From Alteromonas sp. KUL49 (lineage in GTDB: Bacteria; Pseudomonadota; Gammaproteobacteria; Enterobacterales; Alteromonadaceae), in assembly GCF_006538345.1 (NCBI RefSeq), contig NZ_BJKL01000001.1:434001-498000 (forward strand): 64,000 nucleotides of DNA, written 5' to 3'. Within the stretch, counting starts at the first letter, position 1. Each line of letters opens with the position of its first letter. Below the pieces are notes generated by a model, which was given only the letters and a program-made list of their open reading frames with translations, searched no databases and was not told the DNA's origin. Position numbers and translations under genes: made by a program. Of this stretch, positions 8,482 through 18,020 are shown piece after piece.

Positions 8482-10059
8482 ATGAGCGATACGTTGGTTG
8501 AACTGTCGCGATGGCAATTTGCGTTAACTGCCATGTTTCACTTTATTTTTGTCCCCTTAACCCTGGGACTGAGTTTTTTGCTTGCCATTATGGAATCGGT
8601 TTACGTGATGACTGGCAAAGAAATATACAAGCAGATGACTCAATTTTGGGGAAAGCTGTTTGGGATTAACTTTGCGATTGGCGTTGCGACGGGTCTGACT
8701 ATGGAGTTCCAGTTTGGTATGAACTGGTCTTACTATTCCCATTACGTTGGTGACATTTTTGGCGCACCTTTAGCCATTGAAGGGTTAATGGCCTTTTTCT
8801 TAGAGTCTACCTTTGTTGGCTTGTTCTTTTTTGGCTGGAACAAGATGTCTAAGGTCAAACATCTAATGACCACGTGGTTGGTAGCCCTTGGGTCAAACTT
8901 TTCAGCGTTATGGATCCTTATTGCTAATGGCTGGATGCAATACCCTGTGGGCGCGGAGTTTAATTTTGAAGCTATGCGCATGGAGATGACAAGCTTTTCA
9001 GAGGTCATCTTTAACCCCGTAGCTCAAGTTAAGTTTGTTCATACTGTGTCTGCCGGATACGTCACAGGTGCATTATTTATTCTGGCGATTTCTAGCTACT
9101 ACCTCCTCAATCACAAGCATATCGCCTTCGCCCGCCGCTCTTTTGCCATTGCTGCAAGTTTTGGTTTAGCGGCAACCTTGTCCGTAATTGTCTTGGGAGA
9201 TGAAAGCGGCTACGAGCTTGGAGACGTGCAAAAAGTCAAATTGGCTGCTGTAGAAGCAGAATATGAGACTCACCCAGCACCCGCACCTTTTACCGTGATA
9301 GGTTTTCCCAACGACGAGACGCAAGAAACAGAGTATGCATTACAAATCCCTTGGGCCATGGGTATCATCGCTACTCGTTCACTCACCGAGGAAGTCGCGG
9401 GTATTAAAGACTTAAAAGAAGTTAACCGGGGTCGTATTCTAGAAGGAGTGCAAGCCTACGCAGTGCTCGATGAAGTGCGTGCAGGTACTGCCACACCAGA
9501 GCAACGTGCAACCTTTGAAGCGTACAAAGACAGCTTAGGTTACGCCATGCTGTTAGAACCTTTCACCACGGATATTACCAATCCTACTGATACCGCCATT
9601 CAAAAAGCGGTGGACTACAGTATTCCGCCTGTAGCGCCATTGTTTTGGAGTTTTCGAATTATGGTAGCCGCAGGGTTAGCCATGTTGGTGCTCTTTGCGT
9701 GTGCTTTTTACTACAGTACAAAGCATCGCATTACTAAACCTCGTTGGTTGTTGAAAGCGAGCTTATATTCCCTCCCATTACCATGGATTGCGTCGGAAGC
9801 TGGGTGGTTTGTTGCTGAGTATGGCCGCCAGCCGTGGTCTATTGCTGAAGTACTTCCTGTGCATGCCTCTGTGTCTAATTTATCCGTTGGTGAGGTCGTG
9901 ACTACCTTGGTTGCGTATTCCGCCTTCTACACCGTGATGTTTATTGCTGCTTTCTACTTAATGAAAAAATTCGCTAAGAGGGGACCTGTTCCACCGAGCG
10001 ATACCAGCTTAGAAAGTGATGACCTCATCGATGTTAACGTGAAAGGAGCAAACGCATGA
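8482..10059 (+). CDS. cydA: Cytochrome bd ubiquinol oxidase subunit I
   Basis: A 525-residue quinol oxidase subunit holding haems b558, b595 and d. I place the start at ATG 8482 (MSDTLVELSRWQFALTAMFH), behind GGGAG, because this matches the conserved CydA N-terminus; the open frame extends further upstream without similarity. His20 corresponds to the haem b595/d ligand His19 of E. coli. KFVHTVSAGYVTG carries the His186-type haem b558 ligand, and GRQPW is the conserved motif after the Q-loop. It oxidises ubiquinol, reduces oxygen with very high affinity and contributes to proton-motive force in the inner membrane. First gene of cydA-cydB-cydX-cydD-cydC; the overlap with cydB is ATGA. Confidence 0.97.
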   Translation: MSDTLVELSRWQFALTAMFHFIFVPLTLGLSFLLAIMESVYVMTGKEIYKQMTQFWGKLFGINFAIGVATGLTMEFQFGMNWSYYSHYVGDIFGAPLAIEGLMAFFLESTFVGLFFFGWNKMSKVKHLMTTWLVALGSNFSALWILIANGWMQYPVGAEFNFEAMRMEMTSFSEVIFNPVAQVKFVHTVSAGYVTGALFILAISSYYLLNHKHIAFARRSFAIAASFGLAATLSVIVLGDESGYELGDVQKVKLAAVEAEYETHPAPAPFTVIGFPNDETQETEYALQIPWAMGIIATRSLTEEVAGIKDLKEVNRGRILEGVQAYAVLDEVRAGTATPEQRATFEAYKDSLGYAMLLEPFTTDITNPTDTAIQKAVDYSIPPVAPLFWSFRIMVAAGLAMLVLFACAFYYSTKHRITKPRWLLKASLYSLPLPWIASEAGWFVAEYGRQPWSIAEVLPVHASVSNLSVGEVVTTLVAYSAFYTVMFIAAFYLMKKFAKRGPVPPSDTSLESDDLIDVNVKGANA

Positions 10060-11192
10060 TTGATTACGAGATCCTCCGCGTCATTTGGTGGTGCCTTGTA
10101 GGTGTACTACTGATTGGATTTGCGGTTACCGATGGTTTTGATTTGGGTGTAGGCGCATTACTGACGCTTATCGGAAAAACCGACAAAGAACGTCGTGTGA
10201 TGATAAATACTGTAGGACCTCATTGGGATGGCAATCAGGTATGGTTTATTACGGCGGGTGGTGCAATTTTCGCAGCTTGGCCCTTGATTTATGCCACCGC
10301 ATTTTCGGGCTTTTACTTGGCCTTAGCACTTACTTTAATTGCTTTGTGGATGCGTCCTATTGGGTTTGACTACCGCAGTAAGTTACCCAGCCAAAAATGG
10401 CGTAATGCATGGGACTGGGCCTTGTTTGCTGGCGGAATTGTGCCCTCGCTGATTTTTGGGGTGGCCTTTGGCAATCTGCTGTTGGGCGTTCCTTTCGAGA
10501 TGGACAACACTCTCAAATCCACCTATTCAGGGAACTTCTTTGGTTTACTCACCCCATTTGCCTTGTTGGCAGGGTTGTTATCAGTCGCCATGCTGTTAAA
10601 TCACGGTGCGACCTGGTTACAGATGAAAACCGACGGTTTTATCGCCACTCGAGCTCGCGTGGTGTCTGTGATACTAAGCCTCGCAGGCGTGGTGTTTTTT
10701 GCGCTGGCAGGTGTTTGGATTGCATTTGGTATTGACGGATATGTTCTAACATCGGCTATTGATACTTCAGCAACGTCAAACCCGCTAAATAAAACCGTAG
10801 CCCTAGCCGCGGGTGGTTGGTTAAGTAACTACAGCGAATTTCCTTGGATGATAGTGGCTCCTGTGCTCGGTATTTTTGCAGGATTAGCTTGCGCATACTT
10901 CTCAAAAGTGGGTAATGCCGGGCTAGCATTTGTGTCTAGTGCCTTATTTATCACAGGAGTCATTCTGACTACTGGGTTCTCCATGTTTCCATTCTTGATG
11001 CCCAGCAGCACCATGCCCGAGGTCAGCCTAACGGTATGGGATGCAACCTCTAGCCAAATGACACTGAACATCATGTTTATTGTGGCATGTGTGTTTGTGC
11101 CAATAGTGCTGAGCTATACAGCCTATGGTTTTTATGTAATGCGTGGCCGCATTAAAACTACAGACTTAGACCAATCTCATACGATTTATTAA
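10056..11192 (+). CDS. cydB: Cytochrome bd ubiquinol oxidase subunit II
   Basis: A 378-residue polytopic membrane subunit, start overlapping the cydA stop by 4 bases (ATGA). The N-terminus MIDYEILRVIWWCLVGVLLIGFAVTDGFDLGVG is the CydB signature, followed by PHWDGNQVWFI, and the length matches E. coli CydB. It is the structural heterodimer partner of CydA. Followed after 10 bases by the small subunit gene cydX. Confidence 0.97.
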   Translation: MIDYEILRVIWWCLVGVLLIGFAVTDGFDLGVGALLTLIGKTDKERRVMINTVGPHWDGNQVWFITAGGAIFAAWPLIYATAFSGFYLALALTLIALWMRPIGFDYRSKLPSQKWRNAWDWALFAGGIVPSLIFGVAFGNLLLGVPFEMDNTLKSTYSGNFFGLLTPFALLAGLLSVAMLLNHGATWLQMKTDGFIATRARVVSVILSLAGVVFFALAGVWIAFGIDGYVLTSAIDTSATSNPLNKTVALAAGGWLSNYSEFPWMIVAPVLGIFAGLACAYFSKVGNAGLAFVSSALFITGVILTTGFSMFPFLMPSSTMPEVSLTVWDATSSQMTLNIMFIVACVFVPIVLSYTAYGFYVMRGRIKTTDLDQSHTIY

Positions 11193-11202
11193 GGAGAATA
11201 CT

Positions 11203-11316
11203 ATGTGGTATTTCACTTGGATCCTGGGTGTTTCACTGGCCTGCGCTTTCGGCATTATCAACGTGATGTGGCTAGAGTCTACCGAAGACATGGATAGATC
11301 AGACAGCGTAGAATAA
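11203..11316 (+). CDS. cydX: Cytochrome bd small subunit CydX
   Basis: A 37-residue single-helix protein starting MWYFTWILGVSLACAFGIIN and ending in an acidic tail (DMDRSDSVE). It starts at ATG 11203 behind AAGGAGAA, 10 bases after cydB. The Trp-Tyr start, the GxxLACxFG core and ExxD tail match the CydX/YbgT family, which stabilises haem d in the oxidase. Too short for many gene finders, but position and sequence make the call secure. Confidence 0.93.
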   Translation: MWYFTWILGVSLACAFGIINVMWLESTEDMDRSDSVE

Positions 11317-11337
11317 TCGTCAGTAGGATAAACATCG

Positions 11338-12972
11338 ATGACAACAAAACAAGAGCAGACACTAAGCGCATGGTTCAAGCAATTTGATAGGGCACATCAG
11401 TTGAGCGTGTCTAGGCAGTTAGCCGCTGTGGGGCTAGTGCGCTGTCTGTCTCTTGTTTTTTTGATTTTAGGTTTCTATTTTTTTGCGCTTGGGATACACA
11501 CTTGGATAGTGCACCAACTGCCGTTTTCCAGCGATACCATATTAAAAATGGCACTGTGCTTCTTGGTAAGCTGGCTCATTCAAGGGGGGTCACACCTATT
11601 GGTGCAAAGATACAAGCAAGGCTTACTTATACGCTTAGAGCATCAGCTAGCCCGGTCATTGGCCTGGCAACAGCATGCGCTTATCCGACAACAGAGTCCC
11701 TTTTATTGGCAGTCGCTTTGGTTGAAGCATATACCTTCATTGGTAAATTGGTGCTTTGAATATCGGGTACAGCAGTTGGTGGCAACAGTGATGCCCCTAT
11801 TAGTACTTGCTGTGATTTTCTCAGTAAATTACGTCATTGGTATTGGCTTGATATTCGCTCTTCCTGTGGTGCCGTTGTTTATGATCATTGTTGGCAAAGG
11901 TGCGGCCAGTCAACACAAGAAACACTTTACCGCACTAAACCGTTTGGGCAGTTTGTTCGCTGATAGACTTAATGCTTTACCGTTACTGGCCAGTTACCAA
12001 GCGCACAACAAACAGTCTCAACTGCTTACCAACGCCAGTACCCAGTTAAACGAACGCACGATGAAAGTGGTGAGCGTTGCTTTCTTATCGAATACCGTTC
12101 TCGACTTTTTTGCCACCCTTTCCGTAGCACTTGTTGCCGTGTTTATTGGCTTTACCTTGTTAGGTGAGCTAAAAATTGGACCCGAAATCTCGTTGCACCA
12201 CGGGCTTTGGATCTTACTCACCGTGCCTTTGTTACTCAGCGAAATGAAAAGGCTGGGACAGGTATATCATCAGAAAGCAGAGGTAGAAGCGGCAAGAGCG
12301 CCACTAGACAAAGTGTTTGGTGAGCTTCCTCCTTCTAATCACGATAAACAAGAGCGATTTACCCATTTTTTCACTAATAAGTTTTCCGTCGACGGATTAC
12401 TCACGGGCACTAATGTGAGTGTAACGCGAGGGGATAAAATTAGGGTTTGCGGGAAATCAGGTACTGGCAAAACGGTTTTGTTAGAAGCACTCGCAGGGCA
12501 GCGTTTGGCTTCAGCGCAGCTAGCGGGCACGTTTGTATGGATTCATCAGTCACCTTTGATCATGCCGGGAAGCTTGCGAAGTAACCTAACCGTTGGAAGA
12601 GTCCTTGACGATAATGCCTTGCGTGATGCCTTGCATCAGGTAGAGCTGACTGCGTGGTTTGAAGTACTTCCAAAGGGGCTGGATACCATAATGTCGAATT
12701 ACCCAGCGTTATCGGGGGGCGAAGCCCAGCGTTTGTCATTGGCTAGAGCTTTACTGAGCAATGCTGATATTTGGTTTTTAGACGAGCCAACGGCTCATTT
12801 ACCAGAAAATCAGCATCACAGATTATCTGCATTAATAGCGACCATTACTCGCGATAAAACCGTCTTTTGGGCCTCTCATAAGTACTTACCAGCAAACTAT
12901 TTTAGCCAGCATTGGATCATCAGCAATAAACATATTATTTGTTGCCCAAGTGAGGGAAATTGCGATGAATAA
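11338..12972 (+). CDS. cydD: ABC exporter subunit CydD (thiol transporter for cytochrome bd assembly)
   Basis: A 544-residue fused permease-ATPase. Six hydrophobic helices occupy residues 1-300; the ATPase follows with Walker A CGKSGTGKT, a degenerate-looking signature LSGGEAQR, and Walker B IWFLDEPTAHL. CydDC exports cysteine and glutathione to the periplasm and is needed to mature cytochrome bd. The gene lies 21 bases after cydX and overlaps cydC by 8 bases, so the oxidase and its assembly factor form one operon. Cysteines in the C-terminal tail (HIICCPSEGNCDE) are unusual but unassigned. Confidence 0.92.
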   Translation: MTTKQEQTLSAWFKQFDRAHQLSVSRQLAAVGLVRCLSLVFLILGFYFFALGIHTWIVHQLPFSSDTILKMALCFLVSWLIQGGSHLLVQRYKQGLLIRLEHQLARSLAWQQHALIRQQSPFYWQSLWLKHIPSLVNWCFEYRVQQLVATVMPLLVLAVIFSVNYVIGIGLIFALPVVPLFMIIVGKGAASQHKKHFTALNRLGSLFADRLNALPLLASYQAHNKQSQLLTNASTQLNERTMKVVSVAFLSNTVLDFFATLSVALVAVFIGFTLLGELKIGPEISLHHGLWILLTVPLLLSEMKRLGQVYHQKAEVEAARAPLDKVFGELPPSNHDKQERFTHFFTNKFSVDGLLTGTNVSVTRGDKIRVCGKSGTGKTVLLEALAGQRLASAQLAGTFVWIHQSPLIMPGSLRSNLTVGRVLDDNALRDALHQVELTAWFEVLPKGLDTIMSNYPALSGGEAQRLSLARALLSNADIWFLDEPTAHLPENQHHRLSALIATITRDKTVFWASHKYLPANYFSQHWIISNKHIICCPSEGNCDE

Positions 12973-14518
12973 ACACGCGCTTATTACTGCTTTGCTTGCA
13001 CTGATACACGGTGCAGCAGGGCTTACTATCCTGATTGTGTCATCTTGGTTTATTGCTATTAGCGCCATAGCGCCGGTGGGCTTTAACTATGTTATCCCGG
13101 CTGTTGTAATACGAGGGCTTGCCCTGTTGAGGATAGCTTCTGGTTATGCCTACATGTGGCTGGGGCACAGTGATTTACTCCGACGTGTTGCTGAGCAACG
13201 AATGTCGGTTTTTGCCACATTGAAACAGCAAAAGCTAAACAATAAAGCATGGACCATTGAAGCATTGGCTAATCACACCGAGCGACTCGCATCGGCTTGG
13301 ATCGCTTGGGTCTCACCTTTGGGCTCTGTCTCTCTGATTATGTTGGGTTTGGTAACTACAGCCACTTTGTTTGCATTACCCGGTGTAGCTTTTTTGTGGA
13401 CATTACTATTTGCGTGGACAGTATGCCTATGTAGGATGGGGATTTTTGCGATAGGTAAGGTTAGTAACCTTTCTCATGACGAGACTGAGTTTCGCCAGCA
13501 GTCAGAGGATTTTTTTAGCAACAGCGCTCTCTGGCATCTCGTGTGTCAGCAGCATGAGGACTATGAAGATTTTATACCTCAAACACCTAGCGCTGAAAAA
13601 GTGTGGATCAATAGCAGCCACCAGATAGCAGGGCTGCTGATAACCACATGGGTGTTCCAAGGCATGACACTCGCACTGGCTGTGGGTGCTGTCGTAGTAG
13701 GTAATCGATATGGCGTATATACACCCATAATGCTTGTTGTACCAATGGTGTTGTTGGCGGCGCCCGACTGGATAGGGAGTAGCTTTGGCGCTTTGCTTAA
13801 ATGGACTGAATGGGTTCAGAGTAAAAAGGAACTCCAAAGTATTGATGCAGTCCCGCTGCTAACGCTGTGCCCAATACCGCCTAAAAATGACCTTGAAATT
13901 AAGGAGTTTTCCATTCATGGTCGCAATCGACTCCCGATAAATACTAAGTTTCCTGCCAAGGGGTGTGTGGTACTTACTGGTGAATCTGGTTGCGGTAAGT
14001 CGAGTGTATTGCAAGGGATCGCGGGGATGTTACCCTACTCGGGTACTAGGGCAGTTGATGGGCGAAGCTTATCAACAGGAATGGTGAGTGGATGGCTTTA
14101 TGTAGAACAGCAGCCCATAGTTTTATCCGGCAGCATAAAGCTCAATTTAGATCCCTCGGGTTCTGGAATCACGGAGAGTGCAATGGGCAATGTGTTAGCC
14201 GCGCTTAGCCTGAATACCCTCAGCGATTTGTCAGAATGGGTAGGTAATGAGGCACGATTGCTCTCTGGCGGGGAATCAAAGCGCCTTACGCTAGCTAGAG
14301 CTTTGCTCGCTAAGCCAGATGTATTATTGGTAGACGAGCCTTTTGAAGGGTTGGATGAAGCCACGCAAAATGTAGTTGCACATGCACTGAATCGTTTTGC
14401 CGGTGAAAAACTCGTGGTCGTGGCCAGCCACGTTATTCCTGACAGTTTGGATTCTGGGAAGACTATCGATTTGTCGGAGCCAATGACTGCGTCGGCCTCT
14501 AGTATTGGCAGCACCTAG
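12965..14518 (+). CDS. cydC: ABC exporter subunit CydC (thiol transporter for cytochrome bd assembly)
   Basis: A 517-residue permease-ATPase half transporter, partner of CydD. I use ATG 12965, behind GAGGGA, instead of the in-frame GTG 12950. N-terminal helices (LITALLALIHGAAGLTILIVSSWFI is the first) precede an ATPase with Walker A GESGCGKSS, signature LLSGGESKR and Walker B LLVDEPFEGLDE. It is the last gene of the cyd operon. Its final 4 bases overlap the stop of the convergent TauE/SafE gene on the minus strand. Confidence 0.9.
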   Translation: MNKHALITALLALIHGAAGLTILIVSSWFIAISAIAPVGFNYVIPAVVIRGLALLRIASGYAYMWLGHSDLLRRVAEQRMSVFATLKQQKLNNKAWTIEALANHTERLASAWIAWVSPLGSVSLIMLGLVTTATLFALPGVAFLWTLLFAWTVCLCRMGIFAIGKVSNLSHDETEFRQQSEDFFSNSALWHLVCQQHEDYEDFIPQTPSAEKVWINSSHQIAGLLITTWVFQGMTLALAVGAVVVGNRYGVYTPIMLVVPMVLLAAPDWIGSSFGALLKWTEWVQSKKELQSIDAVPLLTLCPIPPKNDLEIKEFSIHGRNRLPINTKFPAKGCVVLTGESGCGKSSVLQGIAGMLPYSGTRAVDGRSLSTGMVSGWLYVEQQPIVLSGSIKLNLDPSGSGITESAMGNVLAALSLNTLSDLSEWVGNEARLLSGGESKRLTLARALLAKPDVLLVDEPFEGLDEATQNVVAHALNRFAGEKLVVVASHVIPDSLDSGKTIDLSEPMTASASSIGST

Positions 14519-15261
14519 CCGGCAGTGGAGACAAGTGAGACCCCACTTAGCATGAGTAGCACAATAGCACTTTTTCTTACCCACATTATATTAACCTTCG
14601 GCGCTACCTTTCTGGCTAATCTTGTTGAAACAATTACAACGGGTATGCCTAACGCAATGGTGTAAAGCGTGGTGAGTTCAGGCCAGGTACCGAAGGGAAC
14701 CAAGAGTATTCGTGTTGTGGCACTAATACTGAACACCATTAATAGTGTGCACTTGATTTGCTCCAATTCCCATGGCTGACGATACAGGTGGTAAACCACT
14801 GGCGGTCCTGAAGTTGCAAAAAGTCCACCGAGTAACCCACCTAAACTCCCCGCAAGGTAGAAGGAAAAGGGTGCACTTTGCTGTGTTTTAACTGACTTTT
14901 TGACCAAAAGCAGACCAGTTGCAACTAAAATGCACATACCTAAAGTGAGCTTTAGTGCACTGATATGCGCACTGGATAACCACTCAAGCAGCCAAAATCC
15001 CACTAAAATGGATGGAAATGCTGCGATTAATATGCGCTTTACTGTGATTCCATCTACGTGATGTCGTCCGCGATAAGCCAGCTCAAGCGAATTGAAAACA
15101 CTCAGCACACAAACTAGTAATGCTGTCGACGTTATCGGTAGTAGATTGAATGCGGTAAAGGTAGACATGACGAGTAAGCCGAAACCGAATCCGGTTAATG
15201 ACTGAATGAGCGTGGCAATGGACACTAGGCCGAGCAGCAAAATAAGATCGACGTCTAACAT
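14515..15261 (-). CDS. TauE/SafE-family inner membrane permease
   Basis: About 248 residues from ATG 15261 (an upstream in-frame TTG at 15306 adds 15 non-hydrophobic residues and has no better ribosome site). There are seven or eight hydrophobic helices with the duplicated family motif: LTGFGFGLLVMS in the first half and LLGGLFATSGPPVVYHL in the second. Family members transport sulfite, sulfoacetate and related anions; the substrate here is unknown. It is an intact relative of the frameshifted gene at 4237-5006 but not a close duplicate. It is convergent with cydC, overlapping by 4 bases, and its promoter must lie in 15262-15402. Confidence 0.85.
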   Translation of the reverse strand: MLDVDLILLLGLVSIATLIQSLTGFGFGLLVMSTFTAFNLLPITSTALLVCVLSVFNSLELAYRGRHHVDGITVKRILIAAFPSILVGFWLLEWLSSAHISALKLTLGMCILVATGLLLVKKSVKTQQSAPFSFYLAGSLGGLLGGLFATSGPPVVYHLYRQPWELEQIKCTLLMVFSISATTRILLVPFGTWPELTTLYTIALGIPVVIVSTRLARKVAPKVNIMWVRKSAIVLLMLSGVSLVSTAG

Positions 15262-15402
15262 GTGAATAATCAAAAGTTTTTTACCATGATACAGTGAATG
15301 TGACAAATCGCTTTAGAATTAACTGCTTTTTTCATAAATCTATTGATTAAAAATTGCTCGGGCGTACTATGTGCGCCCCCGTTTTTTAAGAAGGATTTTG
15401 AG

Positions 15403-15948
15403 ATGCAACGTATCAATGTAGTTGGGTCGAGTGGCAGTGGAAAAAGCACCTTTGCTAAGCGATTGTCTTCAGCGCTTGAAATACCTCACATAGAGATGGA
15501 TAGATTGTACTGGAAGCCTTATTGGCAAGAGTCAAATGACGAAGAGTTTATTGATAAACTTCGTACACTACTATCACAAGAGTCATGGGTGCTCGACGGT
15601 AATTACAGTCGCACTGCGCCAGTAAAGTGGCAACGTGCTGATACGGTGATTTGGTTAGACTATTCATTCACTCGGACTTTGTATCAAGCACTAAAGCGTG
15701 CATTTATCCGATGTTACACGAAGCAAGAATTGTGGGGAAAAGAAGGGACATTCGAGACATTTCGACGGTCCTTTTTCAGCAAAGATTCAGTGGTGCTTTG
15801 GATGATCACTAATCACGCCACTATTCGTGAGCGTTACTTACAAGCTTTCGAGCAACAGGCGTACCCTAATATCAACTTTGTACAGCTAAAAAGCCCAAAA
15901 GAGGCTGAAGCCTTTCTGCGTCAAGCGTCTTTAAACGGTCAGTGTTAA
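15403..15948 (+). CDS. P-loop NTPase, adenylate kinase/FlaR-like (topology modulation protein type)
   Basis: About 181 residues from ATG 15403 behind AAGAAGGA; the open frame extends 20 codons further but without similarity. Walker A GSSGSGKST occurs at residues 8-16, then HIEMDRLYWKPYW and the WVLDGNYSRT segment. These are the signature of the small AAA-type kinase-like family annotated as DNA topology modulation protein FlaR or adenylate kinase-like. Phosphate acceptor is unknown. Its stop overlaps the convergent PstS-like gene by 4 bases. Confidence 0.8.
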   Translation: MQRINVVGSSGSGKSTFAKRLSSALEIPHIEMDRLYWKPYWQESNDEEFIDKLRTLLSQESWVLDGNYSRTAPVKWQRADTVIWLDYSFTRTLYQALKRAFIRCYTKQELWGKEGTFETFRRSFFSKDSVVLWMITNHATIRERYLQAFEQQAYPNINFVQLKSPKEAEAFLRQASLNGQC

Positions 15949-16793
15949 TCATTGGGCACAGCATTATTGTCAATAATAACTTGTTTGCCTTCATCACTTG
16001 TTAAGAAAGTCAAAAAGTCAGTAATTTTTGGAGTGGGCACTGCTCGGGTGATCAAATACATGTTCCTAGTTAACGAGTAGCTTCCATTGAGGACGTTATC
16101 AACGCTTGGTACGACACCATTGAGTGCGAGGGCGCTAATTTTTCCATGACTTTGTGCGACCCTTACCATGGTAGTTATACCGATTGCACCAGGTGTTTGA
16201 GCCAATGCTCTTGCCATCTGTCCTGATTTTTCAAATTCGATAATAGTCGGAGCTATGTCTAATGAAGAAAAACAAGGAATGTGTTTCATAACCACTTCGG
16301 CATCTATCTCAGAGTGAGGACGTATTAAGGGGGTGATTGTCTCAGTATTGGAGCCCAAACTCCGCCAATGCGTAAACCTACCACTGTATATGTCACATAG
16401 GTTTTGGTGGGATAGCGTGGTAATCGAAGTGTTTTCATTTACACCGATAACCACGGCCACTTTGGCAAACTGATATACTACCAAGCCCAGCTCGGTAATT
16501 TTATCCATATCTATACCATGACTTGCCATAGCAATATCTATATCACCATTGGCCAGTGCCTTAATGCGGAGTGTCGGGTTCATACCATCACCCACCTCAA
16601 AAGCTACGGCTGTATTGTCTTGCGCTGTGTAACGGTCGGTGAGCGCAACAACAAGCGGCCTTACACCTGTCGAACCATCGATTATGATAGTTTCCTCATT
16701 CACGGCATTAGCTTCTGGGGTAAAACAGACTACACAGATTGCAGTGAGCAACACGACGACTAATTTTGGCCAAAATGAGTGTTGTTCAATCAC
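15945..16793 (-). CDS. PstS-like phosphate/oxyanion-binding periplasmic protein
   Basis: A 282-residue secreted protein with a signal peptide (about 1-30, ending EANA) and a PBP-like fold beginning IIIDGSTGVRPLV, the SGSxxxxP-like anion-binding loop of PstS/SphX-type proteins. It ends with SDEGKQVI, typical of this family's C-terminal lobe. GTG start at 16793 is immediately after the stop of the DUF2891 gene with no spacer, implying translational coupling. No pstC, pstA or pstB is nearby, so it is either a stand-alone scavenging or sensing protein or works with transporters encoded elsewhere. Phosphate specificity is not proven. Confidence 0.8.
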   Translation of the reverse strand: MIEQHSFWPKLVVVLLTAICVVCFTPEANAVNEETIIIDGSTGVRPLVVALTDRYTAQDNTAVAFEVGDGMNPTLRIKALANGDIDIAMASHGIDMDKITELGLVVYQFAKVAVVIGVNENTSITTLSHQNLCDIYSGRFTHWRSLGSNTETITPLIRPHSEIDAEVVMKHIPCFSSLDIAPTIIEFEKSGQMARALAQTPGAIGITTMVRVAQSHGKISALALNGVVPSVDNVLNGSYSLTRNMYLITRAVPTPKITDFLTFLTSDEGKQVIIDNNAVPND

Positions 16794-17909
16794 TTAGTTC
16801 AGTCCGCGCTTGGTCTGAAGATAAGTGGCGAAACTACCTAACCAATGACTACCCATGTAGTGCATGTCGCCCAATACGGCATTTAGCCCCGCTTGTCTGT
16901 GAGATTCAATGACCATTTGAAGCGGTTGTATGCGAGGATCGTCATGGGGTAAGCCACTGACGATTCCCTCTAACATCCATGCGCGACTTGTGTTTAGTCC
17001 ATCTAGATGGGCTAGTTTGCCATCACTTTTGTCCGTGACTACTGCGGGGAGCAACCAATCGTCAGTGGTGTTAGCCGTAAGATTTGGGAAGAATGTGGAA
17101 AGCCATTGAGCATAGTCTGATGGATTCATCACCCGTCGCATAAGGTCTGCTTCTGCAATACAGGGAGATAAAAAGTCTTGTCCAGACGGCTCGTAAGACA
17201 GCGGACAATTGATATCGCTCTTGTACAGGGTATTGATACGTTCAACGAGTAAGTTTTCAAATGATGTATCTCCTGAAACACGGCTCCAATCGAGCATCAA
17301 GCCAAAGGCAAACGCAGTTTGACTGTGCTCTCCCGTTCTAATGGGAAAAGATAGTTTGGGTAGCCACTCAGCAATATTTTTTACCGCCTGTGCTTCCAGA
17401 GGTATTAGGTTTTTAAGCCACTGTTTGGCTTCTGGTCTATTTGATTGACGAAGCTCTGCGGTGAGTTGAAACAACCAAGCAATACCGTAAGGTCGTTCGA
17501 AAGATTTCATTCCATCACGCTGATAGTTTGCCAGTTCACCAGCGATATTCTCGGCACTTAAGCTCTGAGTGAGTTTGGTGACAATAGTTTTGACATCAAC
17601 TTTATCACTACTTGTATTCAGCAATCTAACGAGCAGCCAGTGACCGTGCACCGATGAGTGCCAGTCAAAACAGCCATAAAAAGCGGGATAAAGTTCTCGC
17701 GGTGGCTTTATATCAGCATCGCTAGTAATAAAGTGGGCGATTTTATTGGTGTACTCTTTGTGAATGCAATCCAATGCCAAGCTAGAAAATACCACTTCAT
17801 AACTGCGAGTAGTCTGTTCGTTTGTATGTGTTTGTTCAGATGCATGTGCAGTAAGAGTTGCGAAGCATACAAGTATGGCTTGCAGTAGAAAGTTGAGAGG
17901 TTTCTTCAT
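16794..17909 (-). CDS. DUF2891 family secreted protein
   Basis: A 371-residue protein with an N-terminal signal peptide (to about residue 23, THA-S). The body is a mostly helical alpha/alpha-toroid-like fold with conserved YPAFYGCFDWHSSVHGHW, GEHSQTAFAFGL and DYAQWL segments that identify DUF2891. Trp, His and Asp conservation suggests an enzyme of the glycosidase-like toroid superfamily, but no reaction is known. It is first in a two-gene unit with the PstS-like gene downstream with no spacer. Function unknown; the pairing is noted as a finding. Confidence 0.8.
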   Translation of the reverse strand: MKKPLNFLLQAILVCFATLTAHASEQTHTNEQTTRSYEVVFSSLALDCIHKEYTNKIAHFITSDADIKPPRELYPAFYGCFDWHSSVHGHWLLVRLLNTSSDKVDVKTIVTKLTQSLSAENIAGELANYQRDGMKSFERPYGIAWLFQLTAELRQSNRPEAKQWLKNLIPLEAQAVKNIAEWLPKLSFPIRTGEHSQTAFAFGLMLDWSRVSGDTSFENLLVERINTLYKSDINCPLSYEPSGQDFLSPCIAEADLMRRVMNPSDYAQWLSTFFPNLTANTTDDWLLPAVVTDKSDGKLAHLDGLNTSRAWMLEGIVSGLPHDDPRIQPLQMVIESHRQAGLNAVLGDMHYMGSHWLGSFATYLQTKRGLN

Positions 17910-18020
17910 TTTTCCTAACTAGCAGATGTCGGGGATTAATGAGTAAAAGCATCCTCTTTTTTAACGATTTAATCAATTCTTACTGCTTGAAAACTCTTGT
18001 AACCCTTGGCTTTCGCCTAT

